A DNA stretch of 64,000 nt from Rhodospirillaceae bacterium (GCA_902557845.1 CACEBX010000001.1:116941-180940); one strand, 5' to 3'. Positions 1-9,807 are shown, counted from the first letter of the stretch. Notes: generated by a model not told the origin, from the sequence alone. Translations and numbers: made by a program.

Positions 1-861
1 TTTTATGCTTAAAACTTGTAATTGTCTTTTTATTAAATCATGTCTAGAAAAATGTATAAAGTTTTTAACTTTGCTGCTTCCTTCAGCATTATCTTTCTTG
101 CAATTTAAAAGATAATGAAAGTGATTTAGCAAGGATCTTACTACTATGATATTGTTATACCCAGCATCAATGATTTTATCAAAAAAGTATGGTGCTTTAT
201 TTGAGTTAAATAGGCTATCACAGATTTTATTTATGGTAATTAGTGAACTATCACCAATAGAAATTAAAACATCATTGTAAGAAACTGGAGACCCGCTTCC
301 ATAAATAGAAAGCTTTTTTATTTCTTGTAAAGTTAATAACTTATCATTCCCTAGCTTTTGTGATAAATAATTAATGCTATCGTTATCAATTTCTAAGTTA
401 AACTTTCTAGAATATTTTGTAATGGTATGCTTTATTGTATTGTTTGTATCATGATAGCATGGTATACATGCTAGATTTTTTTCTGATGAGAAAGTTTTAA
501 CTAATATATTGTTCTTATTAAGGTTGCCTCCTTCTAATAAAACAAAATTAGCAGAAGGAGAAGAAGTTTTTGAAAAAAAACTCAGATCTAAATTAAATGA
601 CGGAACTATATTTAAGTTCAAGTTTATTATTAATTTATTTGAAAAAATATTTGTTTGATTAATCAAATCTATAAAGGTGTTGTTCTCAAGATCTTCTGGA
701 GAAACCTTTACTATATCTGCTGAGGATTGTTTTAATAAAGCTTTTACTATCTGATGAGACCTATGCCTTACTTGACCGTTATCTGGGCCATAAACCAGAA
801 AGCCATTGATCAAATTTGCATTATCTAAAAAATTATAAAATTGGCTATTTTTTATCAACAT
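1..861 (-). CDS. holA: DNA polymerase III delta subunit, 3'-truncated by window edge
   Basis: Clamp-loader delta subunit, which opens the beta sliding clamp. The minus-strand frame runs open from an ATG at 861 to base 1, giving 287 codons without a stop; the family is usually about 330-350 residues, so only the C-terminus is missing. The N-terminus carries the delta-like pattern FLVYGPDNGQVRHRS, where delta has a degenerate P-loop region, followed by an acidic patch and a leucine-rich middle. It overlaps the end of lptE by 17 bp, and the leuS-lptE-holA order is widely conserved in proteobacteria, which supports the call. Identification rests on this context plus the N-terminal pattern; sequence divergence is high. 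Confidence 0.85.
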   Translation of the reverse strand, partial: MLIKNSQFYNFLDNANLINGFLVYGPDNGQVRHRSHQIVKALLKQSSADIVKVSPEDLENNTFIDLINQTNIFSNKLIINLNLNIVPSFNLDLSFFSKTSSPSANFVLLEGGNLNKNNILVKTFSSEKNLACIPCYHDTNNTIKHTITKYSRKFNLEIDNDSINYLSQKLGNDKLLTLQEIKKLSIYGSGSPVSYNDVLISIGDSSLITINKICDSLFNSNKAPYFFDKIIDAGYNNIIVVRSLLNHFHYLLNCKKDNAEGSSKVKNFIHFSRHDLIKRQLQVLSIK

Positions 862-1351
862 TATTATTTCTTGAAAAGTATATCATAATTCTGTCTAAAA
901 TACTTTTAGAGAGGTTCTCTGAAGATATTTCAAATGCCTTATTTCTAGAAGCTAATGTCGATAAAACTTGATTAGGTGACAACTCAAACATAGTAATCTC
1001 TTTTTCTTCGAAAGAATGAATTATTCTGTCATACTTCTTTTCTCTTTTATAAAGAAATATATTAGACGTTGTAATAATTTCATATCCTGAGGTTTTTCTA
1101 TCTGAAGCAGTCACTGTAGAGCTAGTTTCAGTTAAGGTTTCTATTTTCATTATATGACTAAATTTATTTGCTTTAGGAGGAATTTTTTTAAGTAGGTCTT
1201 TTTTTATAGATAAGGACATTTTTTTTTTATCTGTAGTAATGGCAATATTTCTTAATTCATTATTTAGAAAACTGTGTTCTTGAAAAAGGGGAGTAAATCC
1301 TGAACAGCTTCCTAGGAAAATTAAAACAAAAAAAAATAAAAAAGTTTTCAT
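845..1351 (-). CDS. lptE: LPS-assembly lipoprotein LptE
   Basis: Outer-membrane lipoprotein that plugs the LptD barrel and helps insert lipopolysaccharide into the outer leaflet. The 168-residue product begins with a lysine and a hydrophobic signal segment ending in a lipobox (LGSC, Cys16). The mature part is a small basic beta-rich domain. It starts at the stop of leuS (TAATG-type overlap) and ends inside the start of holA, so the three are translationally coupled. LptE sequences diverge strongly, so the call leans on the lipobox, the length and the leuS-lptE-holA order. Confidence 0.85.
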   Translation of the reverse strand: MKTFLFFFVLIFLGSCSGFTPLFQEHSFLNNELRNIAITTDKKKMSLSIKKDLLKKIPPKANKFSHIMKIETLTETSSTVTASDRKTSGYEIITTSNIFLYKREKKYDRIIHSFEEKEITMFELSPNQVLSTLASRNKAFEISSENLSKSILDRIMIYFSRNNNVDKK

Positions 1352-3936
1352 TATATGACTATACTAAAAATTTTATTCGGTACTGTTATAACTTTTTTAA
1401 TTTTATTATTTCTTACAATTTCTTTTACTTCTTCTTTTTCCATAAGCAAAGCCTTTGTTTCCTCAGCAGTTAAGTCTTTTGGAATCTTTAATACTAACTT
1501 CTTTTTTCCATTTACCTGAATAACTATGTTTACATCAGTATTTATTAGAAAGTTTAAGTCAGCTTTAGGCCATGGCTGTATACTTACTAGAGATTCTTGA
1601 TAACCTAATTGCTTCCACAACTCTTCTGCCAGATGAGGTGCCATTGGAGCAATTAGAATAACCCACTTTGTAAGAGAAAACTTTAAAGCAATTAATTGCT
1701 CTTCATTTGAAGTATCAATATCTAAAGAGAAGAATATATTTGAATATTCTCTTATTAAAGCAACAGAAACATTGTACTGAAAGTTATCAAGACTTTTAGT
1801 AACTTTATCAATGTAATAGTTGGTTTTGTATATCAGGTGAATATTTTTTTTATCTTTATAATTGTAGCTTTCATGTCTAGCAACTTTATCAAAAGATACA
1901 CTTTTAAAAAACTTCCACACTCTTAAAAGGTATTTATGAGAACCATCGATGCCACTATTAGTCCATTCTAATTTTCTTTCAGGAGGACTGTCAGATAACA
2001 TAAAAAATCTGGCTGTATCTGCCCCGTATTTTTCTATAATGTTAACAGGATCTACAATATTCTTTTTAGATTTAGACATTTTTTCAGATCTTAATTCCTT
2101 TACCTTTTTTCCATTACTTTTGTGTAAAAACTGCCCTGCTTCTTTTTTAATTACTTCTTCAGGATAAACCCAATTATTGTCTGAATCTTGATATGTTTTG
2201 TGACACACCATTCCTTGACAAAAAAGGCCAGTAAAAGGCTCTTTAAAATTTATTTCACCCATTGAATGTAGCGCTTTAACAAAAAACCTTGAGTATAATA
2301 AATGTAGTACTGCATGTTCAATACCTCCTACATATTGGTGAACAGGAGACCAATCATCTACTATATCCTTATTTATAGGGTTTTTATTAAAAGGGTCAAT
2401 AAATCTTAGGTAATACCAAGAAGAGTCAAAAAAAGTATCTAGTGTATCTGTTTCTCTTACCGCAGAAAGACCAGTTTTTTTGCATGATGTATGTTTCCAA
2501 TCAGGATGGTTTTCCAAAGGATTCCCAGTTTTTTTTCTAAAATCTACATCATCTGGTAATAGAACTGGCAGTTCATTTTCTTCCACCGGTAGAACCTCTC
2601 CATCCTCCCTATAAATGATAGGAATAGGACAACCCCAGTATCTTTGTCTAGATGCACACCAGTCTCTTAGTCTAAATTTAGTTTGTTTAGTTCCACAGTT
2701 AATCTCCTCTAACTTTTTTATAATTTCTTTTTTAGCTTCTTCAGTATCAATATTATTTAAAAAATCTGAATTTATTACTTTTCCTGGTCCCGTGTAAGGT
2801 AGGCTTTTTATTGAATTATCATAGGGCCTTACTACTTGTATTATTGGCAGTTTATATTTTTCTGCAAATAAATAATCTCTTTCATCATGTGCCGGAACAC
2901 CAAAGATTGCACCTGAACCATATGTAGAAAGAACATAATTGGCTATATATATAGGTAATTCTTTTTCTGTAATAGGATTTTTTACAAATAGGTTAGTAAA
3001 AATACCCTCTTTAGGACCCTTTTCTATCATTTCTTCATTTGAAAAAGTTTTTTCCCATTTTAATACAAAGTTTTTTATATTAGAATCAGACTTAGAAAGA
3101 ATTTTAGATAGCTCATGGTCAGGAGCTATAGCTAAAAATGATGCACCATATATAGTATCAGGCCTAGTAGTGTAAACATTTAAGTTCTTTTTAACTAAAC
3201 CAAGCTTGCTTTTATCAATAATTTCAAATTGAATTTCTGCACCAACAGACTTTCCAATCCAGTTTTTCTGCATAATTTTAACATTTTCAGGCCAATTTTC
3301 TAATAAATCTAGATCAGATAATAATTCATCAGAAAACTTAGTTATATTTAAAAACCATTGATTTAGAAGTTTTCTCTCTACTTTAACCCCAGACCTCCAT
3401 CCTTTTCCATCAATCACTTGTTCATTTGCCAGAACTGTATTTTCAACAGGGTCCCAATTTGCCCATGCTTCTTTTTTGTATAATAGATTTGCTTTAAAGA
3501 ACTTTATAAATAACTTTTGTTGTTGTTTAATATACTCGGGATCACACGTACTTATTTCTCTTTCCCAATCATAAGATATCCCCATCATCTTCAATTGCTC
3601 TTTCATATTTATTATATTTTTATTTGTCCAGGTTCTTGGATGAATATTGTTTTCAAAGGCAGCATTTTCTGCAGGCATTCCAAATGCGTCCCAGCCCATA
3701 GGATGTAAAACGTTAAATCCACAAGCTCTTTTATATCTAGCTAGAACGTCTCCTAAGGTATAGACTCGAACATGTCCCATATGTATCCTTCCTGATGGAT
3801 AAGGAAACATTTCTAATACATAATACTTTTTTTGTTTTTTATCTTCACTGATTTTGAAGATATTTTTCTGTTGCCAAATATTTTGCCAGTATTTTTCTAT
3901 GGAATTTGCATGATATTCAGTATTTTTTTCATTCAT
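1351..3936 (-). CDS. leuS: Leucyl-tRNA synthetase
   Basis: Class Ia aminoacyl-tRNA synthetase that charges tRNA-Leu in the cytoplasm. The 861-residue length is typical. The HIGH signature appears as HMGH at residues 52-55 after the PYPSGRIHMGH block, and KMSKS lies at residues 619-623. Between them is the CP1 editing domain with a threonine-rich TTRPDT motif that recognises the misacylated substrate. The C-terminal region carries the tRNA-binding helical bundle and the VNGK beta-hairpin of bacterial LeuRS. It lies 11 bp downstream of the DUF3576 lipoprotein gene and overlaps lptE by one base. Confidence 0.98.
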   Translation of the reverse strand: MNEKNTEYHANSIEKYWQNIWQQKNIFKISEDKKQKKYYVLEMFPYPSGRIHMGHVRVYTLGDVLARYKRACGFNVLHPMGWDAFGMPAENAAFENNIHPRTWTNKNIINMKEQLKMMGISYDWEREISTCDPEYIKQQQKLFIKFFKANLLYKKEAWANWDPVENTVLANEQVIDGKGWRSGVKVERKLLNQWFLNITKFSDELLSDLDLLENWPENVKIMQKNWIGKSVGAEIQFEIIDKSKLGLVKKNLNVYTTRPDTIYGASFLAIAPDHELSKILSKSDSNIKNFVLKWEKTFSNEEMIEKGPKEGIFTNLFVKNPITEKELPIYIANYVLSTYGSGAIFGVPAHDERDYLFAEKYKLPIIQVVRPYDNSIKSLPYTGPGKVINSDFLNNIDTEEAKKEIIKKLEEINCGTKQTKFRLRDWCASRQRYWGCPIPIIYREDGEVLPVEENELPVLLPDDVDFRKKTGNPLENHPDWKHTSCKKTGLSAVRETDTLDTFFDSSWYYLRFIDPFNKNPINKDIVDDWSPVHQYVGGIEHAVLHLLYSRFFVKALHSMGEINFKEPFTGLFCQGMVCHKTYQDSDNNWVYPEEVIKKEAGQFLHKSNGKKVKELRSEKMSKSKKNIVDPVNIIEKYGADTARFFMLSDSPPERKLEWTNSGIDGSHKYLLRVWKFFKSVSFDKVARHESYNYKDKKNIHLIYKTNYYIDKVTKSLDNFQYNVSVALIREYSNIFFSLDIDTSNEEQLIALKFSLTKWVILIAPMAPHLAEELWKQLGYQESLVSIQPWPKADLNFLINTDVNIVIQVNGKKKLVLKIPKDLTAEETKALLMEKEEVKEIVRNNKIKKVITVPNKIFSIVI

Positions 3937-3947
3937 TATACAAACCG

Positions 3948-4466
3948 TTAAAGGTTTAATTCTATTGCTCTTTGTATAATTTTACGTTCAATTGCGATAG
4001 GCTTTTTACTATCTATATTCTTATTAACCCATCTATTTTGTCTTATAATTTGTCTGTGAACTGATACTTTTACTGAGTCTGCTCTAATATCTTGAGAAAG
4101 AAGTAATACTGTAATTTTAAATCTTTCAGAAGGTTTCTTTTCACTTGTATACCAGTCTGTAATTATAAGTCCACTTTTAGAATCTACATTAGATAATGGA
4201 AAAGAAGACAAGACTTCTAGAGAAGCTTTCCAAAGAGGGCTTTTAATTGAAACAACACTAAAGCCACCACCTTCATCATCATCTTTATCTTTAAATATAC
4301 CTGATAAAAACTCACCACCAACATTCATTTGTTTTAGTCTTTGCTTATCTTTCTGATTGTATATTATTTCTTCTGTAGTTAATTTTCTTGTTTCACCACC
4401 ACAAGATACTAATGTCATTGTAACAATAATAATAAATAAGAATTTTATGAATAGAGTAATAACCAT
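3948..4466 (-). CDS. DUF3576 family lipoprotein
   Basis: The 172-residue predicted lipoprotein has a hydrophobic N-terminus ending in LVSC (Cys22), a short acidic/glycine stretch, and then a compact domain with SPLWKASLEVLSSFPL and a GLIITDWY strand. This resembles the DUF3576 family, which sits directly upstream of leuS in many alphaproteobacteria. Molecular function is unknown; the repeated link to leuS-lptE suggests an envelope role, but that is inference. It is the first gene of the operon, and the porin terminator lies just upstream. Confidence 0.8.
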   Translation of the reverse strand: MVITLFIKFLFIIIVTMTLVSCGGETRKLTTEEIIYNQKDKQRLKQMNVGGEFLSGIFKDKDDDEGGGFSVVSIKSPLWKASLEVLSSFPLSNVDSKSGLIITDWYTSEKKPSERFKITVLLLSQDIRADSVKVSVHRQIIRQNRWVNKNIDSKKPIAIERKIIQRAIELNL

Positions 4467-4481
4467 TTACTGAAAAAGTAT

Positions 4482-4515
4482 AAAAAAAAAGGAGGATTTG
4501 TGCAACCCTCCTTTT
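4482..4515 (-). terminator. Rho-independent terminator of the porin gene
   Basis: Read on the minus strand, arms AAAAGGAGG and CCTCCTTTT (9 bp, perfectly paired) flank an 11-nt loop, followed by a run of Ts. It lies about 30 bp downstream of the porin stop and upstream of the DUF3576 gene, so it separates the two minus-strand units. Confidence 0.88.
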
Positions 4516-4544
4516 ATAAATAAGGTATCTATTTTACTTAAATA

Positions 4545-5711
4545 TTAGAAACCAAATGATAATTTAACTAATGATATGTCAGCTTCTGTGTCTTTTAAGC
4601 TATCACTTCCATCAGTTTCTTCTATAGAACCGTGTGCTGCTTCGAGTACAACGCCACCACCTAAGTTGTAGCTTACACCAAAAATATCAATTTCTGCTGT
4701 GCTTTCTGATGAGTTTGTACCTTCTTTGAAAGAAGTTTCAGTGTGAACGTAACCGATACCGATATTACCCATATCGTATCTAGCAGCGTAAACACTACCT
4801 TCTCCATCTCCATCTACAGTTCTTGAAACTAACTGACCTGAGTCTCCATAAGTAAGATTTTTATAGATGATTGTTGCTCCAGCCATACCTAAACTAAGTG
4901 AATATATTTGACCTTCATAATCATTATACTCAGCACCGTCAAGAATTTGAGAATTACCTGAAACCATACCATAAGTAAGTCCAACATCTACACCCTCAAA
5001 ATTACTATTGTAAGCAATAGCAACATCAAACACGTCATCATAGTTTGTTACTGTACCAGTTGATTCATTAGAACAAGATACATCACTAGCGTTTTGTGAA
5101 CCCTTCTCTAAACAACTTGAGAAAGATGCAGCAATCTGAAAACCTTCATATACGTTACTCATATATCTGACTTTCACATCATCAAGTGCATAACCAGCTT
5201 CGTCAAATGCACCGTATCCACCTGTTGCACCACCAGCAGTTGCATATCCAGTACCAGCACCAGTACCAACAACACCATTATCTGGCTCAGCAGTTGGAAT
5301 TAGTGTAGTTCCTCTGTTATGGATCATAGTACCTGCAGAAAAAATATTTCCTACAGAAACTGTACCGAAGCCACCACCAAAACTAAGTGAATTTTCGTTA
5401 ACAGCAACTTGCTGAGTTCCTGCGTCTGCAGTTCCTCCACCATCTTTAGCAATAGCGTATACACCAGTTACATCAATTCCACTATCAAGTGTAGTAGTAG
5501 CAGTAGCAATTAATCTAGTAAATCTACCATTAGACAAACCACTTCTTGAGTTAGGAGTAGTTGTAGCTTGGTCGAAACCAGCAGTAGTTCCTTGGTCTAC
5601 AGAAACACCATAAAACTCTTGGTATCCTGAAAGACTTAATTCCGCTTTAGAAACTGATGCTGTAAAAGCTGCAACAACAGTTATTAAAGCTATAGTAAAA
5701 ATTTTCTTCAT
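4545..5711 (-). CDS. General outer-membrane porin (Gram-negative porin family)
   Basis: Predicted 388-residue trimeric beta-barrel porin for passive diffusion of small solutes. A classic signal peptide (MKKIFTIALITVVAAF..., cleavage after SKA) precedes a mature chain starting ELSLSGYQEFYG. Alternating beta-strand patterns follow, with glycine/serine/aspartate loops and a C-terminal LVKLSFGF ending in the terminal phenylalanine recognised by the BAM machinery. The ATG is preceded by ACGGGAGA, a strong ribosome binding site. It is followed by a strong terminator and is probably highly expressed. A 41-bp element about 90 bp upstream is shared with the second porin at 47899-49104. Confidence 0.9.
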   Translation of the reverse strand: MKKIFTIALITVVAAFTASVSKAELSLSGYQEFYGVSVDQGTTAGFDQATTTPNSRSGLSNGRFTRLIATATTTLDSGIDVTGVYAIAKDGGGTADAGTQQVAVNENSLSFGGGFGTVSVGNIFSAGTMIHNRGTTLIPTAEPDNGVVGTGAGTGYATAGGATGGYGAFDEAGYALDDVKVRYMSNVYEGFQIAASFSSCLEKGSQNASDVSCSNESTGTVTNYDDVFDVAIAYNSNFEGVDVGLTYGMVSGNSQILDGAEYNDYEGQIYSLSLGMAGATIIYKNLTYGDSGQLVSRTVDGDGEGSVYAARYDMGNIGIGYVHTETSFKEGTNSSESTAEIDIFGVSYNLGGGVVLEAAHGSIEETDGSDSLKDTEADISLVKLSFGF

Positions 5712-5801
5712 AAAATATCTCCCGTAAAAAAGTTTAATTAATTAAATTTATACTGATTATTATTTTAAGAATTAAAGTATCAAAAACAAGATTAATGTGA
5801 G

Positions 5802-5842
5802 AATACTTATTAAAAAAGTAAAAACAGTTGTATTTTTGCAAC
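5802..5842 (-). promoter_or_regulatory. Upstream element shared with second porin
   Basis: Read on the minus strand it begins GTTGCAAAAATACAAC (5842 to 5827), then a TTTACTTTTTT block and TATT. The same layout and spacing occurs at 49182-49222 upstream of the other porin, with 34 of 41 positions identical. The TTTACTTTTT core resembles OmpR-type sites of enterobacteria; the binding protein is unknown. The proximal edge lies about 90 bp from the porin start codon, compatible with an activator site. Confidence 0.6.
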
Positions 5843-5917
5843 AGTTTTAATTTAGTTAAACACTTAGTTTTCAAAATAAATTTAATCTAACCCAAGGTTT
5901 AACAGCGTAATAATCAT

Positions 5918-6793
5918 ATGGCTAATTTTAAAAGCATTGATTTAAACAGTTTAGATAGAAAGTTTTTTAACAACGCTATGAAAACAAGCGTTCTTACAAA
6001 AGAAGAGGAAAAGCATCTAGCAGAAAATTGGGCATTCGAGGGTGATAAAAAGTCTATGCATAAGATAATTAGAGCATATTCTAAGTTAGTAATAGCATAC
6101 GCTATGAAATATAAAAACTATGGCCTTTCGATCACAGACCTAGTTCAGGAGGGTCATATTGGTTTGATGCAAGCCATTGCTAAGTTTGAACCACAAAGAG
6201 ATATAAGATTTTCTACATATGCTGGATGGTGGATTAGGTCTTCCATTCAGGATTATGTTTTAAAAAACTGGTCTATCGTTAGAACAGGTACAACAGCCTC
6301 TCAAAAATCACTATTCTTTAGTCTAAGAAAGTTAAAATTAGAATTAATGCACTACGAGAAAGATCAAAATAAACTTAGATTACTAGTGGCAGAAAAACTT
6401 AAAGTTAAGCCTTCTGATGTAGAGAATATGGAGAATAGGTTTTCAGGATCAGATAAATCATTAAATGCTAAAGTATCTGAGAGTTATGACCAGGAAGTAG
6501 GAAATTTCATCGTTGATGAAAAAAGTTTAGGAGAGACAGATTTAGTTGAAAGATTAGATTTAGTAAGAAAAAGGTCCTGGTTTAAAAAAGCTATGAGGGA
6601 GTTAGGTGTTAGAGAAAGTCAAATTATTGCGTTAAGACACCTGAGTGACGATCCCTTAACATTAGAAAAGCTTGGAGAATTGTTAAAAATAAGTAAAGAA
6701 AGAGTTAGGCAAATAGAAAATAGGGCAATAAAAAAATTAAAAATATTAGTAAAACAAATATCTTCACAAGCTAGATTTAGTGATACTAGTTAG
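5918..6793 (+). CDS. rpoH: RNA polymerase sigma factor RpoH (sigma-32 type)
   Basis: Alternative sigma factor that directs RNA polymerase to heat-shock promoters. The 291-residue protein has sigma region 2 (DLVQEGHIGLMQAIAKFEP, then FSTYAGWWIRSSIQDYV) around residues 74-113. The RpoH box is recognisable as QKSLFFSLRK at residues 129-138, and region 4 with its helix-turn-helix (TLEKLGELLKISKERVRQIENRA) is near the C-terminus. That box distinguishes RpoH from housekeeping sigma-70. It diverges from the porin gene and converges on acnA with an 8-bp overlap. Confidence 0.93.
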   Translation: MANFKSIDLNSLDRKFFNNAMKTSVLTKEEEKHLAENWAFEGDKKSMHKIIRAYSKLVIAYAMKYKNYGLSITDLVQEGHIGLMQAIAKFEPQRDIRFSTYAGWWIRSSIQDYVLKNWSIVRTGTTASQKSLFFSLRKLKLELMHYEKDQNKLRLLVAEKLKVKPSDVENMENRFSGSDKSLNAKVSESYDQEVGNFIVDEKSLGETDLVERLDLVRKRSWFKKAMRELGVRESQIIALRHLSDDPLTLEKLGELLKISKERVRQIENRAIKKLKILVKQISSQARFSDTS

Positions 6794-9443
6794 ATAATTC
6801 GTCTAATACATAATTTAAAATATTTCCCTTTTCTATATAATTAAACTCCTTAGCTGTATCAATTCTCAAAATACCTGTTACGCTATTTACAATTTTGTTG
6901 CTAATATCGTCAAAAATATTAATTTCTACTTTTTTAGTGTTTCTTTTTCTTATATTTTCTAAATCTATTTTTATATCTACAAGTTCATTTCCTTGTAAAT
7001 GCAGGTCATTAATAATTATATCTGGACTTAATTGAATTGGCAAAACTCCCATTCCTATTAAATTAGACCTATGTATTCGTTCAAAACTTTCAACTATCAC
7101 AGCTCTTACCCCTAAAAGCTTTGTTCCTTTTGCCGCCCAATCTCTTGATGATCCTGTTCCATATTCTTTGCCTGCAAATATGACTAAAGGCCTTTTTCTT
7201 TCTTTGTACTGTTCAGCAGCATCATAAATGGTCATCACTTTGTTTTCAGGAAATAACTTTGTGAATCCGCCCTCTTTTTCAGGAGTAATTTTATTTCTTA
7301 ATCTAACGTTAGCGAAGGTTCCTCTCACCATTATGTCATGACTTCCTCTTCTTGCTCCATAAGAATTAAAGTTATGCTTATTTACTTGTTTTTGGCTTAG
7401 ATATTCACCAGCAGGACTCTCTTCTTTTATAGATCCCGCAGGCGAAATATGGTCTGTAGTAATAGAGTCTCCTAATAAAGCTAATATTCTTGCTCCTTTT
7501 ACGTTTTTTAGATTATTTTCTATTAAATTCTTATCAGATAAAAAAGGAGGATTCTGGACATAAGTACTTGCAGCGTTCCAGTTATAAGTAGAACTTTCTG
7601 GTGCTTGGATTTTATTCCATTTTGAATTTTTTTCTCCAACATTTTTGTATCTATTAATATACAGTTCTGCCTCGATTTTATCGAGAAGATCGTTGACTAA
7701 CTTAGAGTCTGGCCAAACGTCATCTAAATATACGTTATTTCTATCTTTGTCTAAACCTAAAGGTTCTTTTGTAATGTCTTTAGTGGTAGAGCCTAATATA
7801 GAGTACGCAACAACTAGGGGTGGTGAAGCTAACCAGTTAGCTTTAATTAAAGGATGAACTCTTCCCTCAAAGTTCCTATTACCTGATAGAACAGAGCTAA
7901 CATTTAAATTATTTTTTAAAACTTCTTTCTCTACCTCATTATCTAGGGGCCCTGAGTTTCCAATACATGTAGTGCATCCATATCCAACAACGTTAAACCC
8001 AAGTTTCTCTAAATAAGTTAAAAGACCTAGTTTTTCTAAATAATCTTTAACAACTTGGCTTCCTGGGGCTAGTGAAGTTTTTACCCAGCTTTTTTTTGAT
8101 AGCCCTTTTTCAAAAGCTTTTTTTGCTAATAGACCGGCCGCTATCATCAAGTAAGGGTTGGCAGTATTTGTACAACTAGTTATGGCAGCTAAAACTACAT
8201 CCCCGTTATTAAGCTTCTTCGACCTTTGTGTTTTAGGGTCAACATTGGCTTCTTTAACTACCTCTATACTTCTTTTATAAACATCTGCTAGCAGTACCTT
8301 GTCTTGAGGCCGTTTTGGTCCAGCTAAAACTGAATGTATTTTGGATATATCGAGTTCAATTTCTTCGTTATATAATCTTTGTATTTGAGACTCTTTATTG
8401 TAATCGTACCAAAGACCTTGTTCTTTAGCATACTTTTCAACTATCAAGCAGTGACTTTCATCTCTTCCAGTATTTTTAAGATATTTTATTGTTTCAGTAT
8501 CTATGGGAAAAAAACCACAAGTAGCTCCATACTCTGGAGCCATGTTAGCAATTGTAGCCCTATCTGCTAAAGTAAGAGAGTTTAGTCCTTCACCATGAAA
8601 TTCAACAAATTTATTTACAACTCCATGACTTCTTAAAATATTAGTTATGGTAAGAACTAAGTCTGTAGGAGTTGCATTCCCTATTAATTTGCCATGTAAA
8701 TTTACTCCTACTACTTTAGGAGGCGACATTGCAATTGCTTCTCCTAACATTACAGCTTCAGCTTCAATTCCACCTACACCCCAACCTAAAACAGATAATC
8801 CATTTATCATGGTAGTATGACTATCAGTTCCTACTACACTATCAGGATAAAGAGTATTATCTTTTTTATTATGCCAAACTACTTTTGCCAAGAATTCCAT
8901 ATTAACTTGATGACATATTCCTACACCAGGTGGAATTACTCTAAAGTTTTCAAGGTTTTTTTGACCCCATTTAAGAAACTTGTATCTTTCTTGATTTCTT
9001 TCAAACTCCAACTCAGTATTTATACTAAGGGCTTCTGAAGAAGCATATTTATCAACCATCACAGAATGATCTACAACTAGGTCAACAGGTTTCAAAGGGT
9101 TTATTTTAAAAGCATCAATTTTTGCATTTTTTTTAGCACTTTCTCTCATAGAGGCTAAATCAGCTAAAGCTGGTACGCCAGTAAAGTCCTGCATCAAAAC
9201 TCTAGAAGGATAAAAATCAATTTCTCCAAAAACATCTTCTCCTTTTAACCCGGCATGTAAAAAATTTATTTTTTCAATGACGTCTTCATCAGATAAACTA
9301 TTTCTTAGTATATTTTCAGCCAATACTTTATAGGAATAAGGAAAGTCAGTACAGAAAGATAATTCTTTTTCTAAAAATTTTATGCTGTAATAGTTGAGAG
9401 TAGAGTTATTGGTTATTAGTTTTGCTAGATACTTTGACTGCAT
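6786..9443 (-). CDS. acnA: Aconitate hydratase A
   Basis: TCA-cycle aconitase that isomerises citrate to isocitrate with a [4Fe-4S] cluster. The cluster cysteines are visible in SCTNTANP and YGCTTCIGNSG, and the swivel domain carries KEYGTGSSRDWAAKG. The frame stays open to an ATG at 9527, but that would overlap fdxA by 80 bp. I place the start at the ATG at 9441-9443 (MQSKYLAK...), 4 bp after the fdxA stop, which gives 885 residues, the usual AcnA length. It is the last gene of the polA-helicase-terB-fdxA-acnA run. Confidence 0.95.
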   Translation of the reverse strand: MQSKYLAKLITNNSTLNYYSIKFLEKELSFCTDFPYSYKVLAENILRNSLSDEDVIEKINFLHAGLKGEDVFGEIDFYPSRVLMQDFTGVPALADLASMRESAKKNAKIDAFKINPLKPVDLVVDHSVMVDKYASSEALSINTELEFERNQERYKFLKWGQKNLENFRVIPPGVGICHQVNMEFLAKVVWHNKKDNTLYPDSVVGTDSHTTMINGLSVLGWGVGGIEAEAVMLGEAIAMSPPKVVGVNLHGKLIGNATPTDLVLTITNILRSHGVVNKFVEFHGEGLNSLTLADRATIANMAPEYGATCGFFPIDTETIKYLKNTGRDESHCLIVEKYAKEQGLWYDYNKESQIQRLYNEEIELDISKIHSVLAGPKRPQDKVLLADVYKRSIEVVKEANVDPKTQRSKKLNNGDVVLAAITSCTNTANPYLMIAAGLLAKKAFEKGLSKKSWVKTSLAPGSQVVKDYLEKLGLLTYLEKLGFNVVGYGCTTCIGNSGPLDNEVEKEVLKNNLNVSSVLSGNRNFEGRVHPLIKANWLASPPLVVAYSILGSTTKDITKEPLGLDKDRNNVYLDDVWPDSKLVNDLLDKIEAELYINRYKNVGEKNSKWNKIQAPESSTYNWNAASTYVQNPPFLSDKNLIENNLKNVKGARILALLGDSITTDHISPAGSIKEESPAGEYLSQKQVNKHNFNSYGARRGSHDIMVRGTFANVRLRNKITPEKEGGFTKLFPENKVMTIYDAAEQYKERKRPLVIFAGKEYGTGSSRDWAAKGTKLLGVRAVIVESFERIHRSNLIGMGVLPIQLSPDIIINDLHLQGNELVDIKIDLENIRKRNTKKVEINIFDDISNKIVNSVTGILRIDTAKEFNYIEKGNILNYVLDELSN

Positions 9444-9447
9444 TGTT

Positions 9448-9792
9448 TTACTCAGCAGACCCTGCCCCGGGTTTTTCTGAGAAATATTTAGTAAATTTCT
9501 CCCCCTCATCTTTATACTTGTCACCATCTGCAGGGGCTTCTCCCTTTTTTACAATATTTGGCCATTTTTCAGAAAATTCCTCATTTAATTTTGTCCATTT
9601 TTCTGCTTTATCATCTGAGTCTGGTAAAATTGCTTCTGCTGGGCACTCAGGCTCACAAACTCCGCAATCAATGCACTCATCAGGGTTTATTACTAACATA
9701 TTTTCCCCCTCGTAAAAGCAGTCAACAGGACAAACTTCACAGCAGTCCATATATTTGCACTTTATACATGATTCAGTAACTACATAAGGCAT
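9448..9792 (-). CDS. fdxA: 7Fe ferredoxin FdxA
   Basis: Small electron-transfer protein of 114 residues with one [3Fe-4S] and one [4Fe-4S] cluster. Cys9-x7-Cys17-x3-Cys21-Pro and Cys40-x2-Cys43-x2-Cys46-x3-Cys50-Pro match the 7Fe ferredoxin pattern, and the acidic C-terminal extension is typical of FdxA. In many alphaproteobacteria fdxA lies just downstream of a SUV3-like helicase gene, as here with one extra gene between. The redox partner is unknown. Confidence 0.95.
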   Translation of the reverse strand: MPYVVTESCIKCKYMDCCEVCPVDCFYEGENMLVINPDECIDCGVCEPECPAEAILPDSDDKAEKWTKLNEEFSEKWPNIVKKGEAPADGDKYKDEGEKFTKYFSEKPGAGSAE

Positions 9793-9807
9793 TACAAAAC
9801 TTCCTTT

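Noticed and set aside
5798..5812. Fur-like half-site TGAGAA-N3-TTATTA upstream of the general porin
   Set aside because: The second half matches only four of six positions, so it does not qualify as a Fur box; noted only for its spacing from the shared element.
9444..9527. Upstream start for acnA at 9527
   Set aside because: It would overlap fdxA by 80 bp and add 28 non-conserved residues; the ATG at 9443 gives the usual AcnA N-terminus.
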